From the NCBI GenBank assembly GCA_025353985.1, contig JANXNT010000758.1:1-10172 (forward strand): a stretch of DNA of 10,172 nt, written 5' to 3'. The notes beneath the pieces were generated by a model that worked only from the letters and a program-made list of their open reading frames with translations, did not search any database and was not told the origin of the DNA. How positions within the stretch are numbered: position 1 is the first letter of the stretch; the number at the start of each line of letters is the position of its first letter. A program made the translations under genes and the position numbers. Origin of the DNA: Limnoglobus sp. GTDB taxonomy: Bacteria > Planctomycetota > Planctomycetia > Gemmatales > Gemmataceae. Shown in pieces: positions 1 to 7,292 of the stretch.

Positions 1-96
1 CGCAAGGGGTCGGGTGATGCGCAACCACACAGTCGTGACTTTGCAAGTGTGCAGGATCGTGATAACGGGCGAGAGTTTGACACCCGACCCCTTGCG
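1..96. repeat. Small element bounded by a perfect 16-bp inverted repeat
   Basis: Positions 1-16 (CGCAAGGGGTCGGGTG) are the exact reverse complement of 81-96. The 64 bases between them (17-80) carry no credible gene and only weak internal pairing, for example CACAC at 26-30 against GTGTG at 47-51. The left arm touches the window edge, so the repeat may be longer. The layout fits a miniature non-autonomous element (MITE-like) or two copies of a REP-type repeat in opposite orientation. The sequence shows the inverted repeat directly; its mobile nature is inference. No target-site duplication can be judged because the left flank is missing. Confidence 0.6.
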
Positions 97-314
97 GGGA
101 ATCGGCTCGGAAATGTCGGTTTATGGACGTTGGTTTCGAGAGTTTCCGCCCCGCGCTTCGCAAAGCCTACGCGGCGCGGCTAAACCGCGCAACTTCAAAA
201 AGCGCCAGCGAGGGAGTCGCGGCGAGTCTTCGAGACGCGACGCAAAACGTTCATTCCGGGCACAGGAACCGTCGTGTTTCGCGGACTCACCACGACCCGC
301 AGTTGTTGACGAAC
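97..314. other. Intergenic stretch without a supported gene
   Basis: This stretch lies between the inverted-repeat element and the hairpin downstream of topA. Open frames cross it on both strands, but none has a convincing ribosome binding site or a recognisable protein. The translations are arginine- and serine-rich, as expected from chance reading of GC-rich DNA. It contains small palindromes: GCGCGG/CCGCGC at 174-190 and GTCGCG/CGCGAC at 216-241. I see no promoter that I would defend. Confidence 0.5.
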
Positions 315-331
315 GGCACATGGAATGTGCC
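315..331 (-). terminator. Possible topA terminator hairpin (weak)
   Basis: A perfect 7-bp stem, GGCACAT (315-321) with ATGTGCC (325-331), closes a 3-base loop. It starts 13 bases past the topA stop codon in the direction of topA transcription. The minus strand after the stem reads GTTCGTCAACAACT, so there is no real U-tract. It could be a weak intrinsic terminator, an mRNA 3'-end stabiliser, or chance. Confidence 0.35.
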
Positions 332-344
332 TACTACATTCAAA

Positions 345-3300
345 CTAAACCTCGACTGGCGTCGCCATTGCGGCAGCGGCGGTGGCGGCTTCCACGAGCT
401 TGATCTTCTCGTCCAGTTCGGGCGAGACTTTGCCGGTGCCTTTGCACTTCGGGTAATTCAAGCAGCCGAGGAAGTACCGTCCGCCGAAGCGGGACTTTTG
501 CAGGCGCATCGGGCCGCCGCATTCGCCGCACAGGTCGGGGATCTCGACGTTCGGCATCTCCTTCTTCGGTGCCGGTTTCGGGATGAATTCCTTGAACTGC
601 TCCTTCATCTCGTCGGTGAGGTTCTTGGAGTTGCGGCACTTCGGGTAGGCACTGCAGGCGAGGAACGGCCCGCGTGGCCCTTTCTTGATCGTCATCGGGC
701 TTTGGCACTTTTCGCACTTCACGCCGATGTCGACCGGTTTGACGGGGTTGCCGCTTGCGTCGATGTCGACGATATTCTTGCACTTCGGGTAGCCGGTGCA
801 GCCGAGGAACGGCCCACGGCTGCCTTCCTTCTTCGCCATCGGCTTGCCGCACTTTTCGCACTTGTAATCGGTTTCGACCGACGACAACACGGGCTTGCCT
901 TGTGCGTCGAAGTTCATCGTCGTCTTGCACTCGGGGTAACCGCTACAGCCGAGGAACGGCCCGGTCTTGCCGACGCGTTTGAACATGAACTTGCCGCATT
1001 TGGGGCAGGCGATGTCGGTGAGTTCGGGCTTCGGCCGCGCTTCTTCGCCTTCGCCCGGCTTGATGTAACGGCACGCCGATTCGTCGCGGTACCCGCTACA
1101 CCCCGTGAAGGGCCGTTTCGTCTTACGGCTGATGAGCGTGATGAGTGGCTTGCCGCAATCGGGGCACTTCTCGCCGGTTTCGACGGCCTTCTGGACCGGC
1201 ATCTTCTCTTTGGCGAGTGCCAGGCTCTTCGAGAACGGCCCCCAGAACTCGGTGAGAACGTCTTCGTACTTGCACTTGCCCGTTTCGATCTCGTCGAGTT
1301 CTTCCTCGAAGTGGCTCGTAAACTTCAGATCCATGACGGCGGGGAAGTGTTCGACGAGCAACTTCGTCACGACGATGCCGATGCCCGTGGCATAGAACCG
1401 GCGTTCCTTCTGCTCCACATAGCCGCGATCTTGGATCGTCTGGATGATGCTCGAATAGGTACTCGGACGGCCGATGCCTTCTTCTTCGAGCTTCTTCACC
1501 AACGACGCTTCGTTGAACCGTGGCGGTGGTTGCGTGAAGTGCTGCGACTCGAACAGATCGAGCGCGTCGAGCGTTTGCTTCTCGGCGAGGTTCGGCAGTT
1601 CGGTGTCTTCTTGCTTGCCCGGTGGCAGCACTTTGCGGTAACCGTCGAACTTCAGAATCCGCCCTGTGGCGCGGAACAACCCCGGTCCCGCCGTGATCTC
1701 AACGCGGGTGACGGCGAACAGCGCGTTCGTCATCTGGCTCGCCACGAACCGGTTATAAATCAGCGTGTACAACCGCAGTTGGTCGCCGCCCAACCCGAGC
1801 GTTTGCGCCCGTTGGGGCGTCATCGTCGAATCGGTCGGCCGAACCGCTTCGTGGGCTTCCTGTGCGCTCTTGCCAGAAGAGTAAAAGTTCGGTTTCGCGG
1901 GCAGATACTTATCGCCGTAAGCCGCTTGAATGTGCGTGCGTACGGCGGTCAGTGCATCGGCGGAAACCCGCGTACTATCAGTACGCATGTAGGTAATCAG
2001 CGCGACTTGGCCTTCGCCGCCGAGTGCGACGCCTTCGTACAGCCGTTGGGCGGCATCCATCGTGCGTTTCGTCGTGAATCGCAGGCGGATGTTCGCATCT
2101 TGTTGCAGTGTGCTCGTAGTGAACGGGGGCCGCGGGCGTTGCGTTTGGTCCTTCTGTTCGATCTTCGAAATAATATACGGCACGCCCTTCAGCGCGTTCG
2201 CAATCGCGTCGGCTTCGGCCTCGGTTGTCACGATGGGATCTTTGCCGTTCCACTTCGCCAATTCGGAAAGGAACGAACCGTCGGGCGGGTTCGGCAGCCC
2301 CATCTTTGCGGGGGCGGCTGTCACCGGTACGTCATCGCCGGGCGTCGCCACGTCGGCTTCGTCGGGTTCGACATCGCCTTCGACTTCGGCCGCGCCGGGT
2401 GCCGGTTTTTTGACGACTTCCGCTTCGGCTTTCTCGCCCTTTTTCTTCGCGAAAATCTTGCTCTTGAGCGGGTCGGATTTCCACTTGATGCCGCTGTTTT
2501 GCGGCGCGAGTAGCGCGGTGATGTTCCAGTATTCTTCGGTGCGGAACGCCGCAATTTCCGCCTCGCGATCGACGATCACCTTGACGGCGACCGACTGCAC
2601 GCGACCGGCGCTGAGGCCGTGCGTGACCTTGTCCGAAAGCAGATTCGACAGCGGGAACCCGACGACGCGGTCCATCGCCCGGCGTGCTTCTTGCGCCCGA
2701 ACGCGGTCCATGTCGATCTGTTCGATCTGCGTCAGCGCCTGCTGGATGGCGGTCTTCGTAATTTCGTTGAAACGAATGCGGAACGTCGTCGCCGGGTTGA
2801 GCTTGAGTTCGTCGGCGATGTGCCACGCGATCGACTCGCCTTCGCGGTCGGGGTCACTAGCAAGCAGAACGCGGTTGGCCTTCGACGCGGCGGCTTGGAG
2901 TTCGTCCAAAATGTCGCGTTGGGTACGTCGGCCTTTGCGGTTCTTTTTGTTCTTGCTACCGGCGTCGACGACGTAACGCAGTTTCCATTTGTCGTCGATG
3001 CGGATACCGGCGATCTCCTCGCCGGTGATGCCCTTCTTATTGGTAGCGAGGTCGCGGACGTGTCCGTAACTGGCGAGCACCTTGTAGCTGCTGCCGAGGT
3101 ATTTGTTGATCGTCTTCCCTTTGGCAGGCGATTCGACGATGACGAGGTCGTACTTGCGGCCCGTAGCGGGGCCGGGATCGGTGCCGCCGCTGGTCGGGAT
3201 GGGTGCGCGCTTACGGCGTGCCGCCGCCGGTTCGACGCCGGTTTCGGACGTCGCCGCTTTGGTCGTCGGCTTCTTCGCAGCGGCCTTGCGGGGCTTCGCT

Positions 3301-3362
3301 GGAGCCTTCTTCGGAACCGATGCGTCGGCATCGGTGGTCGGCTTCTTGCGTGGGGTAGGCAC
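345..3362 (-). CDS. topA: DNA topoisomerase I (type IA)
   Basis: Relaxes negatively supercoiled DNA by cutting one strand through a 5'-phosphotyrosine link. It reads as about 1005 residues from the GTG at 3362. Residues 1-69 form a basic Lys/Ala/Pro-rich tail. The Toprim domain then begins with VIVESPAKGKTI (E77, the catalytic Glu) and carries DPDREGES (D170, D172, E174), the Mg-binding acidic triad. The active-site tyrosine is Y458 in LITYMRTDSTR, with R460 beside it. Five CxxC...C...C zinc ribbons follow from C733; the last starts at C945. The protein is longer than E. coli TopA (865 residues) because of the tail, an acidic insertion at about 304-353 and the extra ribbons. I chose the GTG start over ATG codons further upstream (3407, 3446) because GGGAG sits 9 bases before it. 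It is divergent from the SurA/PpiD-like gene. Family assignment is near certain; the start is less so. Confidence 0.97.
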   Translation of the reverse strand: MPTPRKKPTTDADASVPKKAPAKPRKAAAKKPTTKAATSETGVEPAAARRKRAPIPTSGGTDPGPATGRKYDLVIVESPAKGKTINKYLGSSYKVLASYGHVRDLATNKKGITGEEIAGIRIDDKWKLRYVVDAGSKNKKNRKGRRTQRDILDELQAAASKANRVLLASDPDREGESIAWHIADELKLNPATTFRIRFNEITKTAIQQALTQIEQIDMDRVRAQEARRAMDRVVGFPLSNLLSDKVTHGLSAGRVQSVAVKVIVDREAEIAAFRTEEYWNITALLAPQNSGIKWKSDPLKSKIFAKKKGEKAEAEVVKKPAPGAAEVEGDVEPDEADVATPGDDVPVTAAPAKMGLPNPPDGSFLSELAKWNGKDPIVTTEAEADAIANALKGVPYIISKIEQKDQTQRPRPPFTTSTLQQDANIRLRFTTKRTMDAAQRLYEGVALGGEGQVALITYMRTDSTRVSADALTAVRTHIQAAYGDKYLPAKPNFYSSGKSAQEAHEAVRPTDSTMTPQRAQTLGLGGDQLRLYTLIYNRFVASQMTNALFAVTRVEITAGPGLFRATGRILKFDGYRKVLPPGKQEDTELPNLAEKQTLDALDLFESQHFTQPPPRFNEASLVKKLEEEGIGRPSTYSSIIQTIQDRGYVEQKERRFYATGIGIVVTKLLVEHFPAVMDLKFTSHFEEELDEIETGKCKYEDVLTEFWGPFSKSLALAKEKMPVQKAVETGEKCPDCGKPLITLISRKTKRPFTGCSGYRDESACRYIKPGEGEEARPKPELTDIACPKCGKFMFKRVGKTGPFLGCSGYPECKTTMNFDAQGKPVLSSVETDYKCEKCGKPMAKKEGSRGPFLGCTGYPKCKNIVDIDASGNPVKPVDIGVKCEKCQSPMTIKKGPRGPFLACSAYPKCRNSKNLTDEMKEQFKEFIPKPAPKKEMPNVEIPDLCGECGGPMRLQKSRFGGRYFLGCLNYPKCKGTGKVSPELDEKIKLVEAATAAAAMATPVEV

Positions 3363-3371
3363 CGTTAGAAA

Positions 3372-3376
3372 CTCCC
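3372..3376 (-). promoter_or_regulatory. Ribosome binding site supporting the topA GTG start
   Basis: On the minus strand GGGAG lies 9 bases upstream of the GTG at 3362. The in-frame ATG at 3407 is preceded by GCACTCCGATTGT, which has no Shine-Dalgarno-like run. This favours the GTG start and makes the 28 residues further upstream untranslated. Confidence 0.6.
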
Positions 3377-3517
3377 TGTTGCGGTTGTTGCGACCCGCGA
3401 AAGTCATACAATCGGAGTGCTGCGGTGAGGGCGGAACACACCTCACACTTATTACATGCTTACGAACCCCGTCAAGACATACGACCCCGCCGAATAACGG
3501 CGACCCCGACGCAACTC

Positions 3518-3521
3518 GAGG
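3518..3521 (+). promoter_or_regulatory. Ribosome binding site setting the SurA/PpiD-like start
   Basis: GAGG lies 7 bases upstream of the ATG at 3529. The open frame continues upstream across the intergenic region and into antisense topA, but this site and the membrane-anchor sequence directly after the ATG mark 3529 as the true start. Confidence 0.6.
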
Positions 3522-3528
3522 CTGGACA

Positions 3529-6264
3529 ATGGCTTATAATCCGTTCGATGTCTTCCGAAGAAACCAAAAATCGTTCTTCGCCGTGCTGACTGCGTTCATT
3601 ATGGTGATGTTCGTCTTCCAAGTCGGACAGGGAGACTTGTTCCACTGGCTGCCCCAATGGATCAAAAGTCAGCAAAGCACCGGGAAGGCCGTCGTCGCCA
3701 CCATTGATGGTCGGAAGTTCATGGACTCCGATTTGTATCGCCACGATGACGGGCGGGCAATGGCCAACCAATTTATGCAACAAGCGAACGGGGCCGCCAC
3801 GAACAATCTCGCGGAATCGATTCGGGAAGGAATCACCCGTACGAGTGTCGCCTCGAAGGAAGCCTTCCAGAAACTCCTGAGCACGCGGCAAACGTCGTAC
3901 ATCGACCCGCAGATTATGCAATTCATTCAGAACAACCCGAACGTCGATCGGAACATGGTCACGCAGTTCCAACAGCGTTCCATTAGCGATCTGCGTGCCT
4001 CGTTCAGCAAACTCCTGAACGACGGCAGCGCCGCGGGTAACGAAGATAAAACGCTCGCCCAATCGGCGATGTCGCTGATGGACCTCGACAGCAGCGCGGC
4101 CACGATGGGCAGCTACGGTTACTTCAACAATTTGCCGAACTTGAAGACGAACAGCGAACGGCTGGAGTTCGAACTCTGGTTGCGGAAAGCGGACAAGCTC
4201 GGCATCACGATGGCACTGGGCGAAGTGCCGGAAATGCTGCAAAAAGAGTTCTCCGGCCGCCTGAAGAACGGCGACTTCGTCGAAATCGAAAAGGGCTTCC
4301 AAGCTAACCGTAGCGGCTTCAGTCGGGAAAGTTTAATGGCCGCACTCGCGGATGAATTCCGCGTACGATCCGCAATGACCGTCGTACTCGGGCCAGTCAT
4401 CGGCAAGTCCGGTTCGCCCGCCGTGCAAGCGTTCGCCACGCCGTACGAAGCATACCAACACTATCGCGAAAAGTGCGACGCCGGGCTGTTCGCCGTGATG
4501 ACAGTACCGACCGCGAACTACCTCGACAAAGTACAGGGCGCGCCGAGCGAATCCGAACTGCAAGTGCTGTTCGACAAGTACCGCAAAGACGAGCCGAACC
4601 CGACGCTCGAAAAGCCCGGCTTGAAAGAACCCCGCAAGCTGAAAATGGGCTGGCTCGAAGTGACCGGCGACGAGCCGTTCTTCAAAACACTCGGCGAAGA
4701 GACGCTGAAATTGTCCGAGATCGGCTTCCGGTTGTACCCGATCGGCATGGGCGGCCTCGAAGGCCCAATCGCCACTGCCGTCATCGCCACCGCCGCCGAT
4801 CCTTCGCTGCAAGCCGCGTACACGAAGTTCAAAACCGCGTCGGTCGTCTCCACGGATAACAACTGGTTCCCCAGCTCGTTCGGCAAACCGGCCGCCGCCG
4901 ATGTCTCGGTGATGCGCCCGGCGAACCTCGTATCCGCTGCTGCCGCCGCCGCCGGTAGCATGTTGTCCCGTAGCGGGCCATTCACGATGCCTTTGATATT
5001 CGAAGAACAAGTCGCCGCCGCCGACCGCCAGGAACGCGCCCGTGTGTTCGCGTCGCTGTTCGCGTCGCCGACAGTGGGGGGCAATTCGATTCTCGCCACT
5101 ACGATCGTCGCCGGTGCACGCATGCCGGACGCACTGCCGCTCGCGGTCGTTCGCAATCAACTCAAAGTCGAAGTGCAAGCCGCACTGACGCGGACCAAAG
5201 CCGAAGAAGACGTGAACAAGTTCCAGATCGAACTCGGCCGCCTCGGTGCGAAGAAGGACAAGGAAAAATCCGAAGCCCGCACGTATTTGAACAAATACCT
5301 GACGACGCGCGGCGTGAAGTCCGGAGCCTCGAAAGAGTTCCGCGACATGTTCTCCATCGATAGCGACGAAGGCTTGGCACCGCTCGCGGTGAGGCTCGAT
5401 CGCGGTCGCGACCCGAGCACGGTGCCACTGAAGTTCGGGCCGAGTCTCTTCTTCGAAGCCGACCCGAGCGGACGACGCGCAGCGATCCCGCTGACGTTCT
5501 TCAATCCGAAGCCGTTCCCCGAGCAGAATCGCGGCATGGACTTCTTCAGCTTGAAAGAGGGCGAGCCATCGTACGTCGTTTGGCGAACCGATGATATTGA
5601 GTCGAAGGAACCTCGCGAACTGACGCCAATTCGAGCGAAAGTCGAAGCGGTATGGCGACACCTCAAGACCCGCGAACTGGCCAAGGCCGGTGCCGATGAT
5701 TTGCGCAAGAAGCTCGACGACAGGCTCGTCGCCGAGAAGGCAATGGGGCAACAAGGGGCGGTCGACCGCGTCACACGCGACGTGCAAACGACGTTCGTGT
5801 CGGAGAATTTCAAGACGCAAGAAAGCTTGGCCCGTGCCCAATATTTCTTCGTCGAAGACGTCGCGTTCATCAGCTCGAAGATCAGCCGATTGAACGCGAT
5901 GGGCGGCGGCGTGCAACAGTTCGTTCTGTCGCCACGCAAGGAAATCGAATACCCCACGCAAGCGATGACGACCGACCTGCTCGCGGCCAAAGACAAACCC
6001 CTCGGCACAACGCTCATTATGACCGACAACCCGAAGGACAACTACTACGTAGCCGTGCTACTCAACCGCGACGAACGCGCCACCGGCGGCTTCTACTCCG
6101 AGATCTACGGCAGCAGCTTCGGCCCACTCAGCGGCGCAGTCAACCAAAGCCTGCAAAGCGAAACGCTACGCAAAGCCCGCGAACAATCGGTGACACTCTT
6201 GAAGTCCGAGTTCAAAGTCGAGAACGAAAACTTGAAGTTCGACGACAAGGAAAAAGCTGAATGA
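3529..6264 (+). CDS. SurA/PpiD-like inner-membrane-anchored periplasmic protein, apparently without a parvulin active site
   Basis: This 911-residue protein has a short N-terminal segment with positive charges (R10, R11, K14) and one membrane helix at about 16-32, placing the bulk outside the cytoplasm. Residues 55-69 (VVATIDGRKFMDSDL) match the start of SurA/PpiD N-terminal chaperone domains. ADKLGI (221-226) and the helix before ALADEFRVR match the later half of that domain. At 341-378 (ESELQVLFDKYR, then KLKMGWLEV) comes the segment that normally leads into a parvulin domain. The expected HIL and GG-LG motifs are not visible. FFSLKEGEPSYVVWRTDD (672-689) and a following charged helix resemble the end of the parvulin unit. 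An alanine run (470-475) lies in the roughly 290-residue middle. E. coli PpiD is 623 residues, so this is much larger. Likely role, by family: chaperone for exported or outer-membrane proteins. The fold call is fairly secure; chaperone activity is inference. Confidence 0.6.
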   Translation: MAYNPFDVFRRNQKSFFAVLTAFIMVMFVFQVGQGDLFHWLPQWIKSQQSTGKAVVATIDGRKFMDSDLYRHDDGRAMANQFMQQANGAATNNLAESIREGITRTSVASKEAFQKLLSTRQTSYIDPQIMQFIQNNPNVDRNMVTQFQQRSISDLRASFSKLLNDGSAAGNEDKTLAQSAMSLMDLDSSAATMGSYGYFNNLPNLKTNSERLEFELWLRKADKLGITMALGEVPEMLQKEFSGRLKNGDFVEIEKGFQANRSGFSRESLMAALADEFRVRSAMTVVLGPVIGKSGSPAVQAFATPYEAYQHYREKCDAGLFAVMTVPTANYLDKVQGAPSESELQVLFDKYRKDEPNPTLEKPGLKEPRKLKMGWLEVTGDEPFFKTLGEETLKLSEIGFRLYPIGMGGLEGPIATAVIATAADPSLQAAYTKFKTASVVSTDNNWFPSSFGKPAAADVSVMRPANLVSAAAAAAGSMLSRSGPFTMPLIFEEQVAAADRQERARVFASLFASPTVGGNSILATTIVAGARMPDALPLAVVRNQLKVEVQAALTRTKAEEDVNKFQIELGRLGAKKDKEKSEARTYLNKYLTTRGVKSGASKEFRDMFSIDSDEGLAPLAVRLDRGRDPSTVPLKFGPSLFFEADPSGRRAAIPLTFFNPKPFPEQNRGMDFFSLKEGEPSYVVWRTDDIESKEPRELTPIRAKVEAVWRHLKTRELAKAGADDLRKKLDDRLVAEKAMGQQGAVDRVTRDVQTTFVSENFKTQESLARAQYFFVEDVAFISSKISRLNAMGGGVQQFVLSPRKEIEYPTQAMTTDLLAAKDKPLGTTLIMTDNPKDNYYVAVLLNRDERATGGFYSEIYGSSFGPLSGAVNQSLQSETLRKAREQSVTLLKSEFKVENENLKFDDKEKAE

Positions 6265-6284
6265 TGAGGGATGAAGGGTGAAAA
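6261..6284 (+). repeat. Short purine-rich degenerate tandem repeat
   Basis: Directly at and after the stop codon of the SurA/PpiD-like gene the sequence runs ATGAGGG (6264-6270), ATGAAGGG (6271-6278), then TGAAAA. These are near copies of a 7-8 base unit. The run supplies stop codons in more than one frame. It abuts the hairpin at 6292-6324 and may belong to the same repeat element. Confidence 0.45.
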
Positions 6285-6291
6285 TAACAAA

Positions 6292-6324
6292 GCCCAGGGT
6301 TCGACGCTTCGTCGTACCCTGGGC
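6292..6324. repeat. Strong intergenic hairpin (REP-like or terminator)
   Basis: GCCCAGGGT (6292-6300) pairs perfectly with ACCCTGGGC (6316-6324). A T-T mismatch follows, then CGACG (6302-6306) pairs with CGTCG (6310-6314) around a CTT loop. That is 14 base pairs in 33 bases. It sits 27 bases after the upstream stop codon. On the plus strand the next bases (CTCTCGCACG) form no U-tract. On the minus strand the stem is followed by TTTGTTATTTT. It could therefore end minus-strand antisense transcription, protect the 3' end of the upstream mRNA, or be a dispersed REP-type element. The structure is directly visible; its function is inference. Confidence 0.7.
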
Positions 6325-6348
6325 CTCTCGCACGCCACATGGTGACAC

Positions 6349-7263
6349 ATGCCGACGCGATGGACGATCTTGGGCATCATCGTGTTTTGGCTTGGCACGA
6401 TGGGGTACGTTGGCTACCGCGATGTGTGGCCGTACTGGATGGCCACGCGGCCGCCGTCGATCCTCATCGATCTTTCGGACGAAGCGACGCAGGCCGTGCC
6501 TGCACGCTGGACGGTCTATCGCGGCGAGGAACGCATCGGCTCGCTATCGACGACGATGCGCTACGAAGCGAGCGACAACACCTTTCAATTTCGCAGTAAA
6601 TACACCGGATTGCAGTTCGACGACAAGTTTTTTCGCTGTTCGATTCCCGATCTGGAAATCGTCGCAAGGGTGGGCCGCGAGGGCGATCTGCGCGGGCAAA
6701 CGATGGCCGGCACGATGCACGGCAAACTCCTCCTCGGGCCGGTCGTGCTCGTCGAAGCGAAAGCGACCGCGTCGGTGATCGGCAACGTGATCGACGGGAA
6801 ACTCGTCGGAACTTGCACCTTAAAGTCCGACATCGGCAACATCGATCAGCCACTCGACCCCGTGCCCGTTCCCGCTGGCCAAGTGCTGAACCCGCTGCTC
6901 CCCGTTAGCCGACTGCGCGGCATCCAACCCGGCCAACGCTGGACGATCCACGAAGTCAATCCGCTCGCCGATGCCATGATCGCGCTCGGCAAAGGCATCC
7001 TCAAAGAGAAGGCCGGAAACGCCGTCGCCAGTTTCGCATCGCAATCGGCCGAGCGCGCCACGTACCTCGCCGAAGTGCAAGACAAACCCGAAGCCCTGCC
7101 GCGCAAAAACGGCGTGCCGATCGATTGCTGGGTGATCGCGTATCGCTCCGACAAAGGCAAATCGACGGCCAAAACCTGGGTCGCCGTCGCAACGGGCCAA
7201 GTGCTCCGACAGGAAGCGACATCCTCCGGCGAACGCCTACGGCTCGAACGCGAAGACCAATAA
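6349..7263 (+). CDS. Uncharacterised single-pass membrane protein with a large extracytoplasmic domain
   Basis: I do not recognise this 304-residue protein. Residues 5-23 form a hydrophobic helix (TILGIIVFWLGTMGYVGY) after a short N-terminus with one Arg, so it is probably anchored in the inner membrane with its C-terminal part in the periplasm. The rest looks beta-rich. Segments such as WTVYRGEERIGSLSTTMRY near the start, and a final stretch where VAVATGQVLRQE precedes GERLRLERED, recall beta-sheet envelope proteins of the DUF3108 kind. That resemblance is only general. No cysteine lipobox or catalytic motif is visible. The ATG at 6349 has GGTGA only 3 bases upstream, a tight and weak ribosome site. 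It follows the SurA/PpiD-like gene by 84 bases on the same strand, with a hairpin between, so cotranscription is possible. Confidence 0.75.
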   Translation: MPTRWTILGIIVFWLGTMGYVGYRDVWPYWMATRPPSILIDLSDEATQAVPARWTVYRGEERIGSLSTTMRYEASDNTFQFRSKYTGLQFDDKFFRCSIPDLEIVARVGREGDLRGQTMAGTMHGKLLLGPVVLVEAKATASVIGNVIDGKLVGTCTLKSDIGNIDQPLDPVPVPAGQVLNPLLPVSRLRGIQPGQRWTIHEVNPLADAMIALGKGILKEKAGNAVASFASQSAERATYLAEVQDKPEALPRKNGVPIDCWVIAYRSDKGKSTAKTWVAVATGQVLRQEATSSGERLRLEREDQ

Positions 7264-7292
7264 TGCGAATCGAATCCGCAGTAAGAATTTTC

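Larger units (their letters stand above)
3363..3528. promoter_or_regulatory. Divergent promoter region between topA and the SurA/PpiD-like gene
   Basis: These 166 bases must hold the start signals of two divergent genes, unless promoters lie inside the coding regions. No clear -35/-10 pair is visible; AT-richer stretches are TTATTACATG near 3449-3458 and TTGTATGAC on the minus strand near 3405-3413. Two dyads stand out: GTGAGG/CCTCAC (3425-3430 and 3441-3446) and CGCCG-AATAA-CGGCG (3488-3502). The second lies inside a direct repeat of CGACCCCG (3482-3489 and 3501-3508, 19 bp apart). These could be operator sites. That is inference from symmetry alone. Confidence 0.45.

Noticed and set aside
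174..190. GCGCGG-CTAAA-CCGCGC stem as a terminator
   Set aside because: There is no U-tract on either strand, and a 6-bp GC palindrome is expected by chance in such DNA.
14..403. A plus-strand open frame across the left intergenic region
   Set aside because: It starts inside the inverted-repeat element, ends antisense to the topA C-terminus and has an arginine-rich sequence without a family match.
123..2513. A plus-strand open frame of nearly 800 codons
   Set aside because: It is antisense to topA, whose catalytic motifs and zinc ribbons are unmistakable. The translation is low-complexity (Arg, Leu, Ala, Phe) and has no domain. GC-rich codon use commonly leaves the opposite strand open.
3103..3528. 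Upstream extension of the SurA/PpiD-like reading frame
   Set aside because: The extension runs antisense through the topA start. The ATG at 3529 has GAGG at good spacing and is followed at once by the membrane anchor.
3535..3540. A perfect TATAAT
   Set aside because: It is codons 3-4 (Tyr-Asn) of the SurA/PpiD-like protein, and no -35-like sequence lies about 17 bases upstream. A promoter here would start inside the gene.
4333..5961. A minus-strand open frame of 542 codons
   Set aside because: It is antisense to the SurA/PpiD-like gene, which has a ribosome site, a membrane anchor and family motifs. The antisense translation is compositionally biased and matches nothing.
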